Position numbers and translations under genes: made by a program. The notes beneath the pieces are model-generated. The model was not told the origin of the DNA and ran no database searches. It saw nothing but the letters and a program-made list of their open reading frames with translations. Positions 17,314-26,865 of a stretch of DNA of 64,000 bases are shown here, piece after piece. The stretch's first letter is position 1. The number at the start of each line of letters is the position of its first letter. Origin of the DNA: Mycobacterium sp. URHB0044 (lineage in GTDB: Bacteria; Actinomycetota; Actinomycetes; Mycobacteriales; Mycobacteriaceae); NCBI RefSeq assembly GCF_000620625.1, contig NZ_JIAW01000005.1, positions 372,001-436,000 on the forward strand, in the 5' to 3' direction.

Positions 17314-18141
17314 GTGGTCGACGGTTTCTCGGACGGATATCGCCGGTATGTCGCCCTTGGTGACAGCCAGACCGAGGGGCTGTGGGACGGCGACGACGCC
17401 ACGGGCGTCTACGGCTTCGCGGATCGGTTGGCGGTCATGTTGGACGCAGTGAGCCCCGGCCTCACGTATGCCAACCTCGCCGTGCGCAGCAGACGGATCC
17501 GCGACGTCCTGGACGACCAGCTTCCTGCGGCGCTGGCCATGCAGCCGGACCTGATCACCAGCTGCATCGGCATGAACGACGTCACCCGCCCCGGCCGCTC
17601 CTTCGACCGTGCGCTCGCAGACCTGGACTTCTTGCACGATCGGCTCGCAGAGTCGGGCGCAACCATCGTCACCACGACATTCCCGGACCTCGCACGCATC
17701 CTGCCGGTGGGGCGCCTCATCGCGGCGCGGGTGGTGCAGATCAACCAGGTGATCAGGTCGGCGGCCACCCGGCACGGCTTCCGGCTGGTCGACCTCTACG
17801 GCGCGGCGTCGATGACGGATCCCGCCACCTGGAGCGTCGATCGAGTGCACGGTTCACCGCGGGGTCACGCGCTGTTCGCCGCCGCCGCGGCCGAGGCGCT
17901 GGGTCTGCCCGGCAGCAATCACGCCTGGGCATTGGCGGGCCCGAACGTCGTACGACCGGACTTCAAGTCGCGGATGTACTCACAGGCGGCGTGGGCGCAG
18001 AATCTGTTGATGCCGTGGTTGTGGCGGCACTTCCGAGGCTTGTCCGGCGGCGACGGCCGGGCTGCGAAACGTCCTGTGCTGGAAGATGTTCAGGGACTCA
18101 AGGCCCTGCTCGGTGGCGTGGTGGGGTCAGAAGCCGAATAG
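17314..18141 (+). CDS. SGNH/GDSL hydrolase
   Basis: 275 residues from GTG 17314, 20 bases after the previous stop. Block I is YVALGDSQTEG with the nucleophile S18, block III is CIGMNDVTRPG with the oxyanion Asn, and the C-terminal DRVHGSPRGH carries the catalytic Asp and His. These are esterases/lipases or acyl-hydrolases. No signal peptide is visible, so it probably acts in the cytosol. The 3' end overlaps the convergent secreted-protein gene by 15 bases. Confidence 0.9.
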   Translation: MVDGFSDGYRRYVALGDSQTEGLWDGDDATGVYGFADRLAVMLDAVSPGLTYANLAVRSRRIRDVLDDQLPAALAMQPDLITSCIGMNDVTRPGRSFDRALADLDFLHDRLAESGATIVTTTFPDLARILPVGRLIAARVVQINQVIRSAATRHGFRLVDLYGAASMTDPATWSVDRVHGSPRGHALFAAAAAEALGLPGSNHAWALAGPNVVRPDFKSRMYSQAAWAQNLLMPWLWRHFRGLSGGDGRAAKRPVLEDVQGLKALLGGVVGSEAE

Positions 18142-18507
18142 GCCGAGCGGTATCGGCGACTCACCGTTGCCTATCGCGGCGACCGCGCCGGGGCAGAAGA
18201 CGGAGATCGCCAGGCCGGTGAACATGGTGGCCGGACCGAGCGACATCCCTGCGGTATCGGCGACCTGGGCGGCGGCGTCGGCGGCCGTCTGCCCGGGCTC
18301 CGAGAGCATCGGGCACACCGACTCACCCAACGCGGCCGTGTCGACCGGATTGGTGACACCGACGCCGGCATTGCTCAGCGCATCGATGAACGCGTCGTCG
18401 GTCGGGTCTGCCTGCGCGGGCGCGGCGATCGGCACGGCCAAGGCGAACGCGCCAACGGCGAGGGAGGCAAGGCGAGCGGTCTTCGTGATTCTGCGGGGCA
18501 CGGGCAA
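18127..18507 (-). CDS. Small secreted protein, DUF732-like
   Basis: 126 residues. A signal peptide (RITKTARLASLAVGAFALAVPIAAPAQA) ends near residue 33. The mature part, DDAFIDALSNAGVGV and two cysteines (SVCPML, AISVFCPG), follows the pattern of mycobacterial DUF732 secreted proteins. These are small helical proteins found in the cell envelope, of unknown role. It is convergent with the GDSL hydrolase gene. Confidence 0.8.
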   Translation of the reverse strand: MPVPRRITKTARLASLAVGAFALAVPIAAPAQADPTDDAFIDALSNAGVGVTNPVDTAALGESVCPMLSEPGQTAADAAAQVADTAGMSLGPATMFTGLAISVFCPGAVAAIGNGESPIPLGLFGF

Positions 18508-18538
18508 ATCGTACGGGCGATGGTGGCCGTCGGCCGAA

Positions 18539-19102
18539 TCACGGACCGGTCCAGACGTCGGCGATCTGCCCGCCGACGTCGATGATCTTGGCCTTCAGCG
18601 ACTCCGGGCTGTCGATCTCGCCGGACACGTGAGCGGAGATGAAGCGCTTGATCTCCGCGTCCACCCCGGCGACGACGCGCAGCAACTCGGCACGCAGCGT
18701 CTTGGACGTGACGTGGATGGCGATGTCGGATGGTCTCGGCTTCTCGACGTCGAGAATCAGCAGCAACGGGGCGGCCGCGAGTGCCGACGCCCGCAGTGCG
18801 ATCTCGCCGAACACCATGAACCGTGGCTTGTCGATGCGCAGGTCGATGACCATGTCGATCTCGAGGGGAATGCGGATCGAGAACGTGATCGCCTCACCCA
18901 CGTGGCGCGTCACCGTCGGAGCCTGCACCTTCACCTTCGCGGTGACCTTGGCGATGCCACCGGGCCCCTGCCCCATCGGGCCCATCTCGAACTCGTCGCC
19001 GGCGATCGCCGCGATCGCGTCACCGACGCGTTCCTCGGTGACGGCGATCTCGAAGAAGCGGCGGCCGAATTCCTCGTAGGTCAGATACTCGTGGTCAGGC
19101 AT
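18539..19102 (-). CDS. Conserved hypothetical protein
   Basis: 187 residues without signal peptide or membrane helix. I do not recognise a named family. It begins DHEYLTYEEFGRRFFEIAVTEERV, then has an amphipathic strand-rich centre (VTAKVKVQAPTVTRHVGEAITF, IDMVIDLRIDKPRFMVFG) and a helical C-terminus (LRAELLRVVAGVDAEIKRFIS). The strand pattern suggests a lipid- or ligand-binding barrel. It lies 31 bases upstream of the DUF732-like gene in the same direction. Confidence 0.75.
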   Translation of the reverse strand: MPDHEYLTYEEFGRRFFEIAVTEERVGDAIAAIAGDEFEMGPMGQGPGGIAKVTAKVKVQAPTVTRHVGEAITFSIRIPLEIDMVIDLRIDKPRFMVFGEIALRASALAAAPLLLILDVEKPRPSDIAIHVTSKTLRAELLRVVAGVDAEIKRFISAHVSGEIDSPESLKAKIIDVGGQIADVWTGP

Positions 19103-19154
19103 GGTGTTCTAACCGTCTCACGTCCGTGCAGGCGCCGGTGCACGGCGGCCGAAA

Positions 19155-19979
19155 TCAGCCGACCTCGGTGAACAGCCGGATCCTGCCGATGACGGGCGGG
19201 CCCGCGCCCGCGTCGGCGAAGAGCACGTGGCGGCGTCCGCCGGCCTCGATCCCGGCTGCCACCGTGCGGCCTGCGGCGATCAGCTTTCGCGCCTGTCCGC
19301 CGGCCAGCACGCCCACCAACTCGGACGCACCCATCCGCTCGTCGTCGCCGAGCGTGATGAGCGCGCGGTCCGAGAGGCGCCGTCGGATCGCGAGTTCGTC
19401 ACCGGCGCAGGCGGCATCGAGGAATTCCGCCAACTCGCGCTTTCCGCGCGCGCCGACGCCACGAAAACCCGATACGAAGCCCACGGTTCCGCCGGCGCCC
19501 TGGTTGGCAAGCAGCGCCCGCGACAGCGACAGGCCCGCGGGCACGGCTGCCGGACCACCCCTGGCGAACTGCATCACCATGGCGGGTAGTTCCCAAAATG
19601 CTTGCAACGCCGCTATTTTCAGCGTTCCATCCTCACGTTCGACGTCGTACCGCAGGTACGCGGGGATCCGCATCACCAGCGAGTCGGCCATCGACACCTC
19701 GAGTTCAAGGTCGCGGACCACAGTGCTGCCGACGACGACGTCAGCGTCGCGGTGGAACGTGATGTCGCGGGGGCCGATGAACGTGTCGTAGAACCGTTCG
19801 ATCGCGTCACGGCCGCGGTGCGGGCGGGAACCGACCGGGTCCTCGATCCGTCCGCCGGTAGTGAACAGTCCCACCCAGGCGCGGCGGTCGTGCCGGCCCG
19901 CCGCCGCGGGCGACTTCTCGACGGCAGCCAGCAGTTCCGCGCGGGTGGGCGCAGCGCCGGCGGTCTCGTGATGGGGCAT
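19155..19979 (-). CDS. NTF2/ketosteroid-isomerase-fold protein with a C-terminal extension
   Basis: 274 residues from ATG 19979; a GTG five codons upstream at 19994 is possible. Residues 10-150 follow the NTF2-like pattern (RAELLAAVEKSPAAAGRHDRRAWVGLFT, GRIEDPVGSRPHRG, FYDTFIGPRDITFH). The second half (residues 170-274) may be a further divergent copy: ELAEFLDAACAGDELAIRRRLSDRALITLGD. Mycobacteria have several such proteins in steroid and lipid catabolism. The substrate is not predictable from this neighbourhood. Confidence 0.78.
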   Translation of the reverse strand: MPHHETAGAAPTRAELLAAVEKSPAAAGRHDRRAWVGLFTTGGRIEDPVGSRPHRGRDAIERFYDTFIGPRDITFHRDADVVVGSTVVRDLELEVSMADSLVMRIPAYLRYDVEREDGTLKIAALQAFWELPAMVMQFARGGPAAVPAGLSLSRALLANQGAGGTVGFVSGFRGVGARGKRELAEFLDAACAGDELAIRRRLSDRALITLGDDERMGASELVGVLAGGQARKLIAAGRTVAAGIEAGGRRHVLFADAGAGPPVIGRIRLFTEVG

Positions 19980-20099
19980 CACCACATCGTCCACCAGGGG
20001 TGGTGAACCGGGCGAACGTCGTGGCGAACTTTGCTGTTCTCGCGCACACTGGTGACATAACGCGAGCCTGCGTGACCTGCCATGAACAAGGAGGCGGCG

Positions 20100-20459
20100 A
20101 TGAGCCAGAACGGACCGTTCGGCATCGACCCCGAGGATTTCGACCGTGTCTTCCGGGAGGCGGGCGACGGGCTGCGCGACGCGCTCGACCGGCTGGGCAA
20201 GGGCACCGGCTGGGCCACTCTTCTCGACCAGTTCACCCAGTCGGCGCGGCCCAAGACGGAGCCCGAGACCGCCGGCGAGACGGGTGACGGGGTCTGGGCG
20301 ATCTACAGCGTGGACGAGCAGGGTGGCGCTCGCATCGAAGAGGTCTATCCCGCCGAACTGGATGCGTTGCGCGCGAACAAGAACAACACCGACCCCACCC
20401 GCAAGGTGCGGTTCCTGCCGTATGGCATCGCGGTGAGCGTGCTCGACTCACCCGAATAG
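20100..20459 (+). CDS. Conserved hypothetical mycobacterial protein
   Basis: 119 residues from ATG 20100, which has aaggagg seven bases upstream; an ATG at 20082 has none. The protein is acidic and soluble, with an amphipathic helix FDRVFREAGDGLRDALDRL and a small C-terminal alpha/beta part (VWAIYSVDEQGGARIEEVYPAELDALRANK). No family with known function is recognised. It lies in the divergent direction from the NTF2-like gene. Confidence 0.78.
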   Translation: MSQNGPFGIDPEDFDRVFREAGDGLRDALDRLGKGTGWATLLDQFTQSARPKTEPETAGETGDGVWAIYSVDEQGGARIEEVYPAELDALRANKNNTDPTRKVRFLPYGIAVSVLDSPE

Positions 20460-20535
20460 GCGGGACCGCGAAAGCGCTCGGCGCCCGGCAAGCACCCATT
20501 AGGCTTTGCCGCAACGCTGAGGAAGGTTCATCGAC

Positions 20536-20958
20536 ATGATTCGCGCTCTCGTCATCGCCACTGCCGTCGCGGCCGCCGCGGTCAGCCTCGCGCCTGCGGC
20601 GGCAGCGGATCCCAGCAACGACTACCCGGACCTTTCCGGCCGGTACCCGTCCGACGTGCCCGGCATGAACTACGACGCCTCCTTGAGCGCGCCGTGCGAC
20701 AACTACCAGGTGTTCACGTTCGGTCGCGGTCCTGGTGGCGAAGCGTTGGCGTGCCACTGGATTCCGAACCAGTGGCCGCCGGTCTACACCGGGTTCTGGG
20801 TGTCGTCGTATCCGCTGTACGGCCAGCAGGACATCGGCGCGCCGTGCCCCGGCCCCAAGTCGGCCGCGCAGGCCCCCGACGGACGTCCGATGGTGTGCCT
20901 GGGAGCCCAGGGCTGGCAGCCGGGCACGCTCACGGGGGCCGGGTTCTTCCCCGGCTGA
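20536..20958 (+). CDS. Secreted protein of unknown function
   Basis: 140 residues. A clear signal peptide, RALVIATAVAAAAVSLAPAAAADP, would be cleaved near residue 24. The mature protein is small and aromatic-rich, with four cysteines (CDNYQVF, ALACHW, GAPCPGP, MVCLGA) that probably form two disulfides. This pattern occurs in short mycobacterial exported proteins without assigned function. An aaggttc-type ribosome-binding site precedes the ATG. Confidence 0.82.
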   Translation: MIRALVIATAVAAAAVSLAPAAAADPSNDYPDLSGRYPSDVPGMNYDASLSAPCDNYQVFTFGRGPGGEALACHWIPNQWPPVYTGFWVSSYPLYGQQDIGAPCPGPKSAAQAPDGRPMVCLGAQGWQPGTLTGAGFFPG

Positions 20959-20967
20959 CGGGACAAT

Positions 20968-21000
20968 CGACCATACATTCGGCGGGCCGATGTATGGTCG
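20968..21000. promoter_or_regulatory. 11-base perfect inverted repeat just upstream of the acyl-CoA synthetase gene
   Basis: CGACCATACAT at 20968-20978 and its exact complement ATGTATGGTCG at 20990-21000 are separated by 11 GC-rich bases. The right arm ends six bases before the GTG start of the next gene, so the element covers its ribosome-binding region. No T-run follows, which argues against a simple terminator for the gene upstream. An operator for a dimeric regulator, or an RNA stem that limits translation, fits better. Confidence 0.6.
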
Positions 21001-21006
21001 TCGATC

Positions 21007-22680
<1,674 letters not shown>

Positions 22681-23316
22681 CCGGCGAGGTATGCCGTGGT
22701 CCGGTTGCGGAACGTCTCGATCGGCGCGACCGGCTCCGATGAGCCCAACGCGGCGAGTGCCTGCGCCTTGAACGCGCACGCCGCGCCGCTGAGGACGTGC
22801 TCGACCGGCCGCGCGCCCGTGTCGGCGCCGGCTGGCCACGAGTCGCCCCACAGCGTCACTTCGGTGAGGCCGCGCTTCAGTGCCCGCAGCACGCCGTCGC
22901 GGACCTCCGGGTTGGCGGCGACGACGCCAGCCGAGACAGCCAATGCGAGTGCCCGCCGTGGGGCGGATGCATCGTGGTCGGGTTCCTGGAGTTGGGTGTT
23001 CAGGCCGAGAATCTTCAGGGGGCGGACGTCGCCGCCTGCGGTGAGGACGACGGTGACGTCCCATCCGCCCATCGCGCGGTCGAACAGCCATCCGCCCGCG
23101 GACCGCACGACGTCGGCGACGTCGCATGCCGTGACTCGCAGCTCGTACTTGCCGGGTCCGCCCGAAGCCACCCTGGGCCTGGCGGCACGCGAATTGCGCA
23201 CCGCGCCACCGTCACCGTCGTGGGTCTCAAACGACTGAGCACTCATGACATTCCACCTTCGAGTGTTCTGTTGCGGATTCTGGGGCCAGCCCCGGCCTAC
23301 CGAAGAGCGTGACACT

Positions 23317-23334
23317 TTTACATTGATCTGTAAA
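23317..23334. promoter_or_regulatory. TTTACA-N6-TGTAAA inverted repeat
   Basis: A perfect six-base dyad (TTTACA, spacer TTGATC, TGTAAA) lies in the 112-base gap between two minus-strand genes, in the promoter position of the gene ending at 22632. The surrounding segment is AT-rich compared with the rest of the window. Size and symmetry suit a TetR- or GntR-type operator. No regulator gene is adjacent. Confidence 0.5.
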
Positions 23335-23358
23335 GTACCGTTACTGCTCTGAGCCGCC

Positions 23359-23826
23359 TCACTCGAAGTGCGTGCGGATGCCTGCCAGCATCTCGACGTG
23401 TGCAGCGACTGCCTGCCTTACGGTCACCGCCGCCAACGGGCGGGGCGTCTGGATCCGGAGCCGTTCGGTGATGCGCGTGCCATCCCCCACCCCGATGAAG
23501 GACACCACTCCGTCCAGCGTGACGCGGGGGAACTGTCGCGCCTCGGTCCGAACGTCGCCGTGCACCGGGACCCACAGCCGCGCGGTGTAGGCGATGCCCA
23601 ACGTGAACGGCCCGAGGGGGATGCGATCGCGGACCCGGTAGGTCTGGGCATAGCCATCGGCAGTGTCGGTGCGCGCGGTGGACTGCACCGAGACCACCAG
23701 CGGGTGGACGTGCTTGATGTTGTCGAGGTCGACGTAGAAGGCCCGGACCACGTCGGGCGGCGCAGGCACCACGTCACTGACGGTGCGCTCCGCGCCGGCG
23801 ATCCACCAGCTGTTTCCGGAGTTCAC
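23359..23826 (-). CDS. SRPBCC (START-like) family protein
   Basis: 155 residues if GTG 23826 is the start. The longer frame upstream would overlap the divergent VOC gene and has shadow composition. The pattern ERTVSDVVPAPPDVVRAFYVDLDNIKHVHPLVVSV at the N-terminus, with a closing long helix (LAAVTVRQAVAAHVEMLAGIRTHFE), is typical of polyketide-cyclase/dehydrase SRPBCC proteins. These bind hydrophobic ligands in a deep pocket. It is divergent from the VOC-family gene with only 28 bases between start codons. Confidence 0.78.
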   Translation of the reverse strand: MNSGNSWWIAGAERTVSDVVPAPPDVVRAFYVDLDNIKHVHPLVVSVQSTARTDTADGYAQTYRVRDRIPLGPFTLGIAYTARLWVPVHGDVRTEARQFPRVTLDGVVSFIGVGDGTRITERLRIQTPRPLAAVTVRQAVAAHVEMLAGIRTHFE

Positions 23827-23854
23827 CAGGCGAATGTAGCGGTAGCTTGGCGAT

Positions 23855-24331
23855 ATGGCGGACGGGCAGGCCGGTGTCGGCCTCGACACACAGTTCTCGC
23901 ACGTGGTGATCGCAGTCAGCGACATGGACCGCGCGCTCGCCTTCTATCGCGACGTGCTCGGCATGGACATCGTCTTCGATCAGGAGTTCACGGGCGATCC
24001 GTTCACTGGGCGCGCCGTCGGCGGTTTGGTGGGAGGTGCCAGCATCGAACTGCTGTATGCCCCGACGCAGGTTTCCGACGAGCGCACCGGCAGCTCGTAC
24101 AAACCCGTTGGCATGCAAGTACTTTCGTTCTCCGTGCCGGACCTGGACCAAGCTTACGCGGCACTGGAAGCCGCCGTCGGGGATCGCGTCCAGCAGCCGT
24201 TCGACGTCGAGGACGTGCGGATGTTCTTCGTCACCGACCCCGACGGCACGGTGCTCGAATTCGTCGAATTTCCGGGTGGTGCACGCAATCCCGCTGAACT
24301 GCACCGCGTCGTTCCCGATGGCGAAGCGTGA
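23855..24331 (+). CDS. VOC (glyoxalase/dioxygenase) family protein
   Basis: 158 residues with a single paired beta-alpha-beta-beta-beta unit: THTQFSHVVIAVSDMDRALAFYRDVLGMDIV in outline at the start and VRMFFVTDPDGTVLEFVEF at the end. The first-strand His (SHVVIAV) and last-strand Glu (LEFVEF) are the usual metal ligands. Family members are glyoxalases, epimerases, ring-cleavage dioxygenases and resistance proteins, so the activity is open. It is divergent from the SRPBCC gene; the two could share a regulator. Confidence 0.85.
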   Translation: MADGQAGVGLDTQFSHVVIAVSDMDRALAFYRDVLGMDIVFDQEFTGDPFTGRAVGGLVGGASIELLYAPTQVSDERTGSSYKPVGMQVLSFSVPDLDQAYAALEAAVGDRVQQPFDVEDVRMFFVTDPDGTVLEFVEFPGGARNPAELHRVVPDGEA

Positions 24332-24851
24332 AACCGGCTTGCACCGCTGAGCATTTCGCACGCGCCACGCTCAAAGACATTGGTATCGAATCGATTTGAC
24401 TAAGCATTGTCGGGGATGCCTAGCCCGCGAGCGTGCGGATTCGTACGCCGCGACGGCGTGTCGCGTACGACACCGCACATTCGTCCACCGTGGGCCTTCA
24501 ACCGCTCGGATTCGGCCGTATCCATGCCTGATTCGGCATGTTTCGAGCGATTCAGCCAAGCCACCTCGGATTTGGCCCTGCTGTATCGATTCAGTTCAAG
24601 TGTCACTCGTCGCTCGTGTGCACGTTTGGCAACGGCAGACCCACGCACGATGCCATCGCGTGATGGCCATCCGAACGCTTCGCCTGACCTGCGAAGAAAG
24701 CAGGTGTGAGCTGGTGTTTCAACGTAATTCGCGGTTCGCTTGATGAAAGTGATTCTGGCGCAGCAACCCTGCTTTGACTGACAAAGTCCTGTACGCGAGA
24801 AGGCCAGTCGCCCAACGAGTTTTGTCGATCACGTCAAGTCGTTCTTGAAAC
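24332..24851. other. 520-base non-coding stretch with repeats and hairpin
   Basis: No convincing gene is seen on either strand, and the base composition is visibly more AT-rich than the flanks. It contains a bulged hairpin at about 24442-24470 (CGTACG ... GTCGCGTACG) and the phased GATTC repeats at 24509-24594. This is long for an intergenic region here. It could hold a small RNA, a complex promoter for the NlpC/P60-type gene at 24852, or decayed sequence. Confidence 0.5.
24509..24594 (+). repeat. Five phased GATTCRG direct repeats
   Basis: GATTCGG, GATTCGG, GATTCAG, GATTTGG and GATTCAG begin at 24509, 24530, 24549, 24569 and 24588, giving spacings of 21, 19, 20 and 19 bases. The two-turn periodicity places all five on one face of the helix. 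The sequence between the boxes is not conserved, so this is an array of short binding sites rather than a tandem duplication. Confidence 0.6.
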
Positions 24852-25547
24852 GTGATGGCCGCCACATATTTTGGCTTCGAGCAAATTCCATTGCTAGTGT
24901 CCGGCCGCATGATTGGAATTGCGACTGCAACGCTGTTCACACTCGTAAACCAGGTTTCGGGTACCCCCTACGTTTCGGGCGGTGACTCGGCGCACGGAAC
25001 GGACTGCTCGGGTCTCGCGTCCTGGGTGGCCAATGCAGCCACGGGCAGGCCGATCTACGGCGACAGGTTCCACACGGGGAACGAGGAGTCCGCCCTCCTG
25101 GCTCGCGGCTTCAAGTACGGCACCGCACCCGGCGCCCTGGTGATCGGCTGGAACTCCGGCCACACCGCCGTGACGCTGCCCGACGGCACTCCCGTGTCCA
25201 GTGGCGAGGGCGGCCGTGGCGTCAAGGTCGGCGGTGGTGGCGCCTTCCAGCCTCAGTTCACCCATCACATGTACCTGCCGGTGGCGCCTGAGGCCCTCGA
25301 CGCGCCGCCCGCCGACGCGCCTCCCCCGCCGTTCGATCCGTTCGCGCCGCCGCCCCCGCCGCCCGCGGATCCGTTCGCCCCGCCTCCTCCGCCCGCCGAC
25401 GTCGTCACCGTGGGATTCGAGGCGCCTGCGCCGGAGGCCGGCCCCGGCGCTCCCGAGCCGGGCCTGGAGCTTCCTCCTGCGCCGCCTGAGGAGATTCCCG
25501 CGCCCGCGCCCGAGCTGGTGCCCATGCCGCCCCCAGAGGCGATCTAG
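24852..25547 (+). CDS. NlpC/P60-type (C40-like) protein with a proline-rich C-terminus
   Basis: 231 residues starting at GTG 24852 or ATG 24855; an internal ATG at 24909 is also possible. Residues 35-145 carry an NlpC/P60-like domain with the catalytic Cys in GTDCSGLASW and a candidate His in NSGHTAVTL. The family hydrolyses cell-wall peptides. No classical signal peptide is evident, although the N-terminus is hydrophobic. From about residue 150 the chain is almost entirely Pro, Ala, Asp and Phe (repeats of PPPPPADPFA type), a disordered tail common in mycobacterial envelope proteins. A strong terminator follows. Confidence 0.8.
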   Translation: MMAATYFGFEQIPLLVSGRMIGIATATLFTLVNQVSGTPYVSGGDSAHGTDCSGLASWVANAATGRPIYGDRFHTGNEESALLARGFKYGTAPGALVIGWNSGHTAVTLPDGTPVSSGEGGRGVKVGGGGAFQPQFTHHMYLPVAPEALDAPPADAPPPPFDPFAPPPPPPADPFAPPPPPADVVTVGFEAPAPEAGPGAPEPGLELPPAPPEEIPAPAPELVPMPPPEAI

Positions 25548-25592
25548 ACCCTCTTCCACGGCGGTCCGAGCGCGACCGCCCGAACACCGATT

Positions 25593-25625
25593 CGATGCCG
25601 TGTGCACCTCGTGCACACGGCATCG
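25593..25625 (+). terminator. Strong hairpin terminator after the NlpC/P60-type gene
   Basis: Two perfectly complementary 15-base arms (25593-25607 and 25611-25625) enclose a three-base loop (CTC). The stem is GC-rich and followed only by a short T-rich stretch (gtcgttt), typical of mycobacterial intrinsic terminators. It starts 46 bases after the stop codon. The rest of the 336-base gap to the GntR gene (25548-25883) shows no gene. A promoter for the GntR operon should lie between 25640 and 25880. Confidence 0.85.
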
Positions 25626-25883
25626 GTCGTTTCAGCGTCGGTTCGGGCAGCGACACCGCCGTGCGATCCGTTCACTTCGACTCACCACGATTGCAAATCT
25701 GGGCGGCCCGAGCCCGGTGGCGCATTGCCCGTCTTCGCCGGGGTTTGGGCTGGTCCGCCCGGGGTGCGGGCGGCGCAATGTCGGAGCGTCGAGATGGCCG
25801 CGCCCGACGCCGTCAGGAGGTGTGTGGGAACGGTCTTAACGTGATTGACCAGCCCACATAGACCACCGACGACGAGGAGGGAC

Positions 25884-26627
25884 GTGACTTCCGCGGACCC
25901 CACGCCCATCCGCCGTCCGCGCGCGGATCAGGCCCGCCTAGTCGCCGACGTACTCCGCCACCAGATCCACGCGGGCGGCTATCCCGACGGCCTGCCCGCA
26001 GAAGGCGAGCTGGCCTCCGAGTTCTTCGTGTCGCGCAACACCGTCCGCGAGGCGCTCGCCGCATTGAAGAACGAGGGCCTCATCGGCCGCGGACCGAAGG
26101 TCGGCACTCACGTCGCCGTCCGTAAGTACGACCACGGCCTCGATGCGCTCGTCGGCCTCAAGGCCACCTTCAAGGGATACGGCGAGATACGCAACGAGGT
26201 GCGCGCCGCCATGGCGGTGGCCGCTCCCCCCGCGGTGGCCAACCGCCTCGCGCTGCGCCCCGGCGAACAGGTCGTCTTCGTCGAGCGCCTCCGCTTCCTT
26301 GGCGATCTGCCGGTGAGCCTCGACATGACCTATCTGGCACCCGACATCGGTGCGGCGGTCCTCGAGCACGCGTTGGAGACCAACGACATCTTCGCCCTCA
26401 TCGAGGAAGCCACCGGCACGCGCCTCGGCACCGCGGGCCTGGCCGTCGAAGCCGTCGCGGCGGACGCACATACCGCGGCACTCCTACAGGTTCCCGACGG
26501 CTCCGCGGTGCTGCTGATGGAACGACTCACTCACCTCGACGACGGCAGGCCCGTCGACCTCGAGTACATCCGAATGCGCGGCGACCGAATCACGCTGCGC
26601 GGCAACTTGATGAGAGGTTCTTCATGA
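25884..26627 (+). CDS. GntR-family regulator with UTRA domain (HutC subfamily)
   Basis: 247 residues from GTG 25884, just downstream of gaggaggg. A TTG-started frame from 25845 is open but less likely. The N-terminal winged helix-turn-helix is clear (LVADVLRHQIHAGGYPDGLPAEGELASEFFVSRNTVREALAALKNEGLIGR in outline, residues 17-67). The C-terminal part (residues 85-247) is a UTRA ligand-binding domain with EQVVFVERLRFLGDLPVSLDMTYLAP. It is the first gene of a six-gene operon, overlapping the ferredoxin gene by four bases. It probably senses the imported compound. Confidence 0.92.
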   Translation: MTSADPTPIRRPRADQARLVADVLRHQIHAGGYPDGLPAEGELASEFFVSRNTVREALAALKNEGLIGRGPKVGTHVAVRKYDHGLDALVGLKATFKGYGEIRNEVRAAMAVAAPPAVANRLALRPGEQVVFVERLRFLGDLPVSLDMTYLAPDIGAAVLEHALETNDIFALIEEATGTRLGTAGLAVEAVAADAHTAALLQVPDGSAVLLMERLTHLDDGRPVDLEYIRMRGDRITLRGNLMRGSS

Positions 26628-26851
26628 CGCTGGTCAATCAACGGGTCGACGTCCCGGTCACCATCGACGAATCGCTGTGCATCGAGGGTTGCACGCTGTG
26701 CGTCGAGATCTGCCCGTTGGACTCGCTCGCGATCAACCCCGAAAACGGCAAGGCGTTCATGCACGTCGACGAGTGCTGGTACTGCGGGCCCTGCGCGGCG
26801 CGCTGTCCCACCGGCGCCGTCACGGTCAACATGCCCTATCTCCTCCGCTGA
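26624..26851 (+). CDS. 2x[4Fe-4S] ferredoxin
   Basis: 75 residues. Two cluster motifs are visible: C19-x3-C23-x2-C26-x3-C30-P and C51-x2-C54-x2-C57-x3-C61-P. The order and spacing, with a second motif of CWYCGPCAARCP type, resemble the beta subunit of APS reductase-like enzymes more than soluble bacterial ferredoxins. The extra base in the first motif is unusual. It overlaps the regulator gene (ATGA). The operon also encodes an AprA-like flavoprotein, so this is the probable electron-transfer partner of that enzyme in the cytosol. Confidence 0.92.
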   Translation: MTLVNQRVDVPVTIDESLCIEGCTLCVEICPLDSLAINPENGKAFMHVDECWYCGPCAARCPTGAVTVNMPYLLR

Positions 26852-26865
26852 TCTCAGGAACATTC

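Noticed and set aside
24509-24594. CRISPR array
   Set aside because: The conserved boxes are only seven bases, spacers are 12-14 bases and no cas genes are present.
24396-24743. Short open frames in the 520-base non-coding region
   Set aside because: Compositions are rich in Arg, Cys and His with no ribosome-binding site and no domain; they overlap on both strands and look random.
25265-25525. Minus-strand Gly/Ala/Asn-rich frame resembling PE_PGRS-type repeats
   Set aside because: It is the antisense image of the proline-rich tail of the NlpC/P60-type gene and has no start region of its own.
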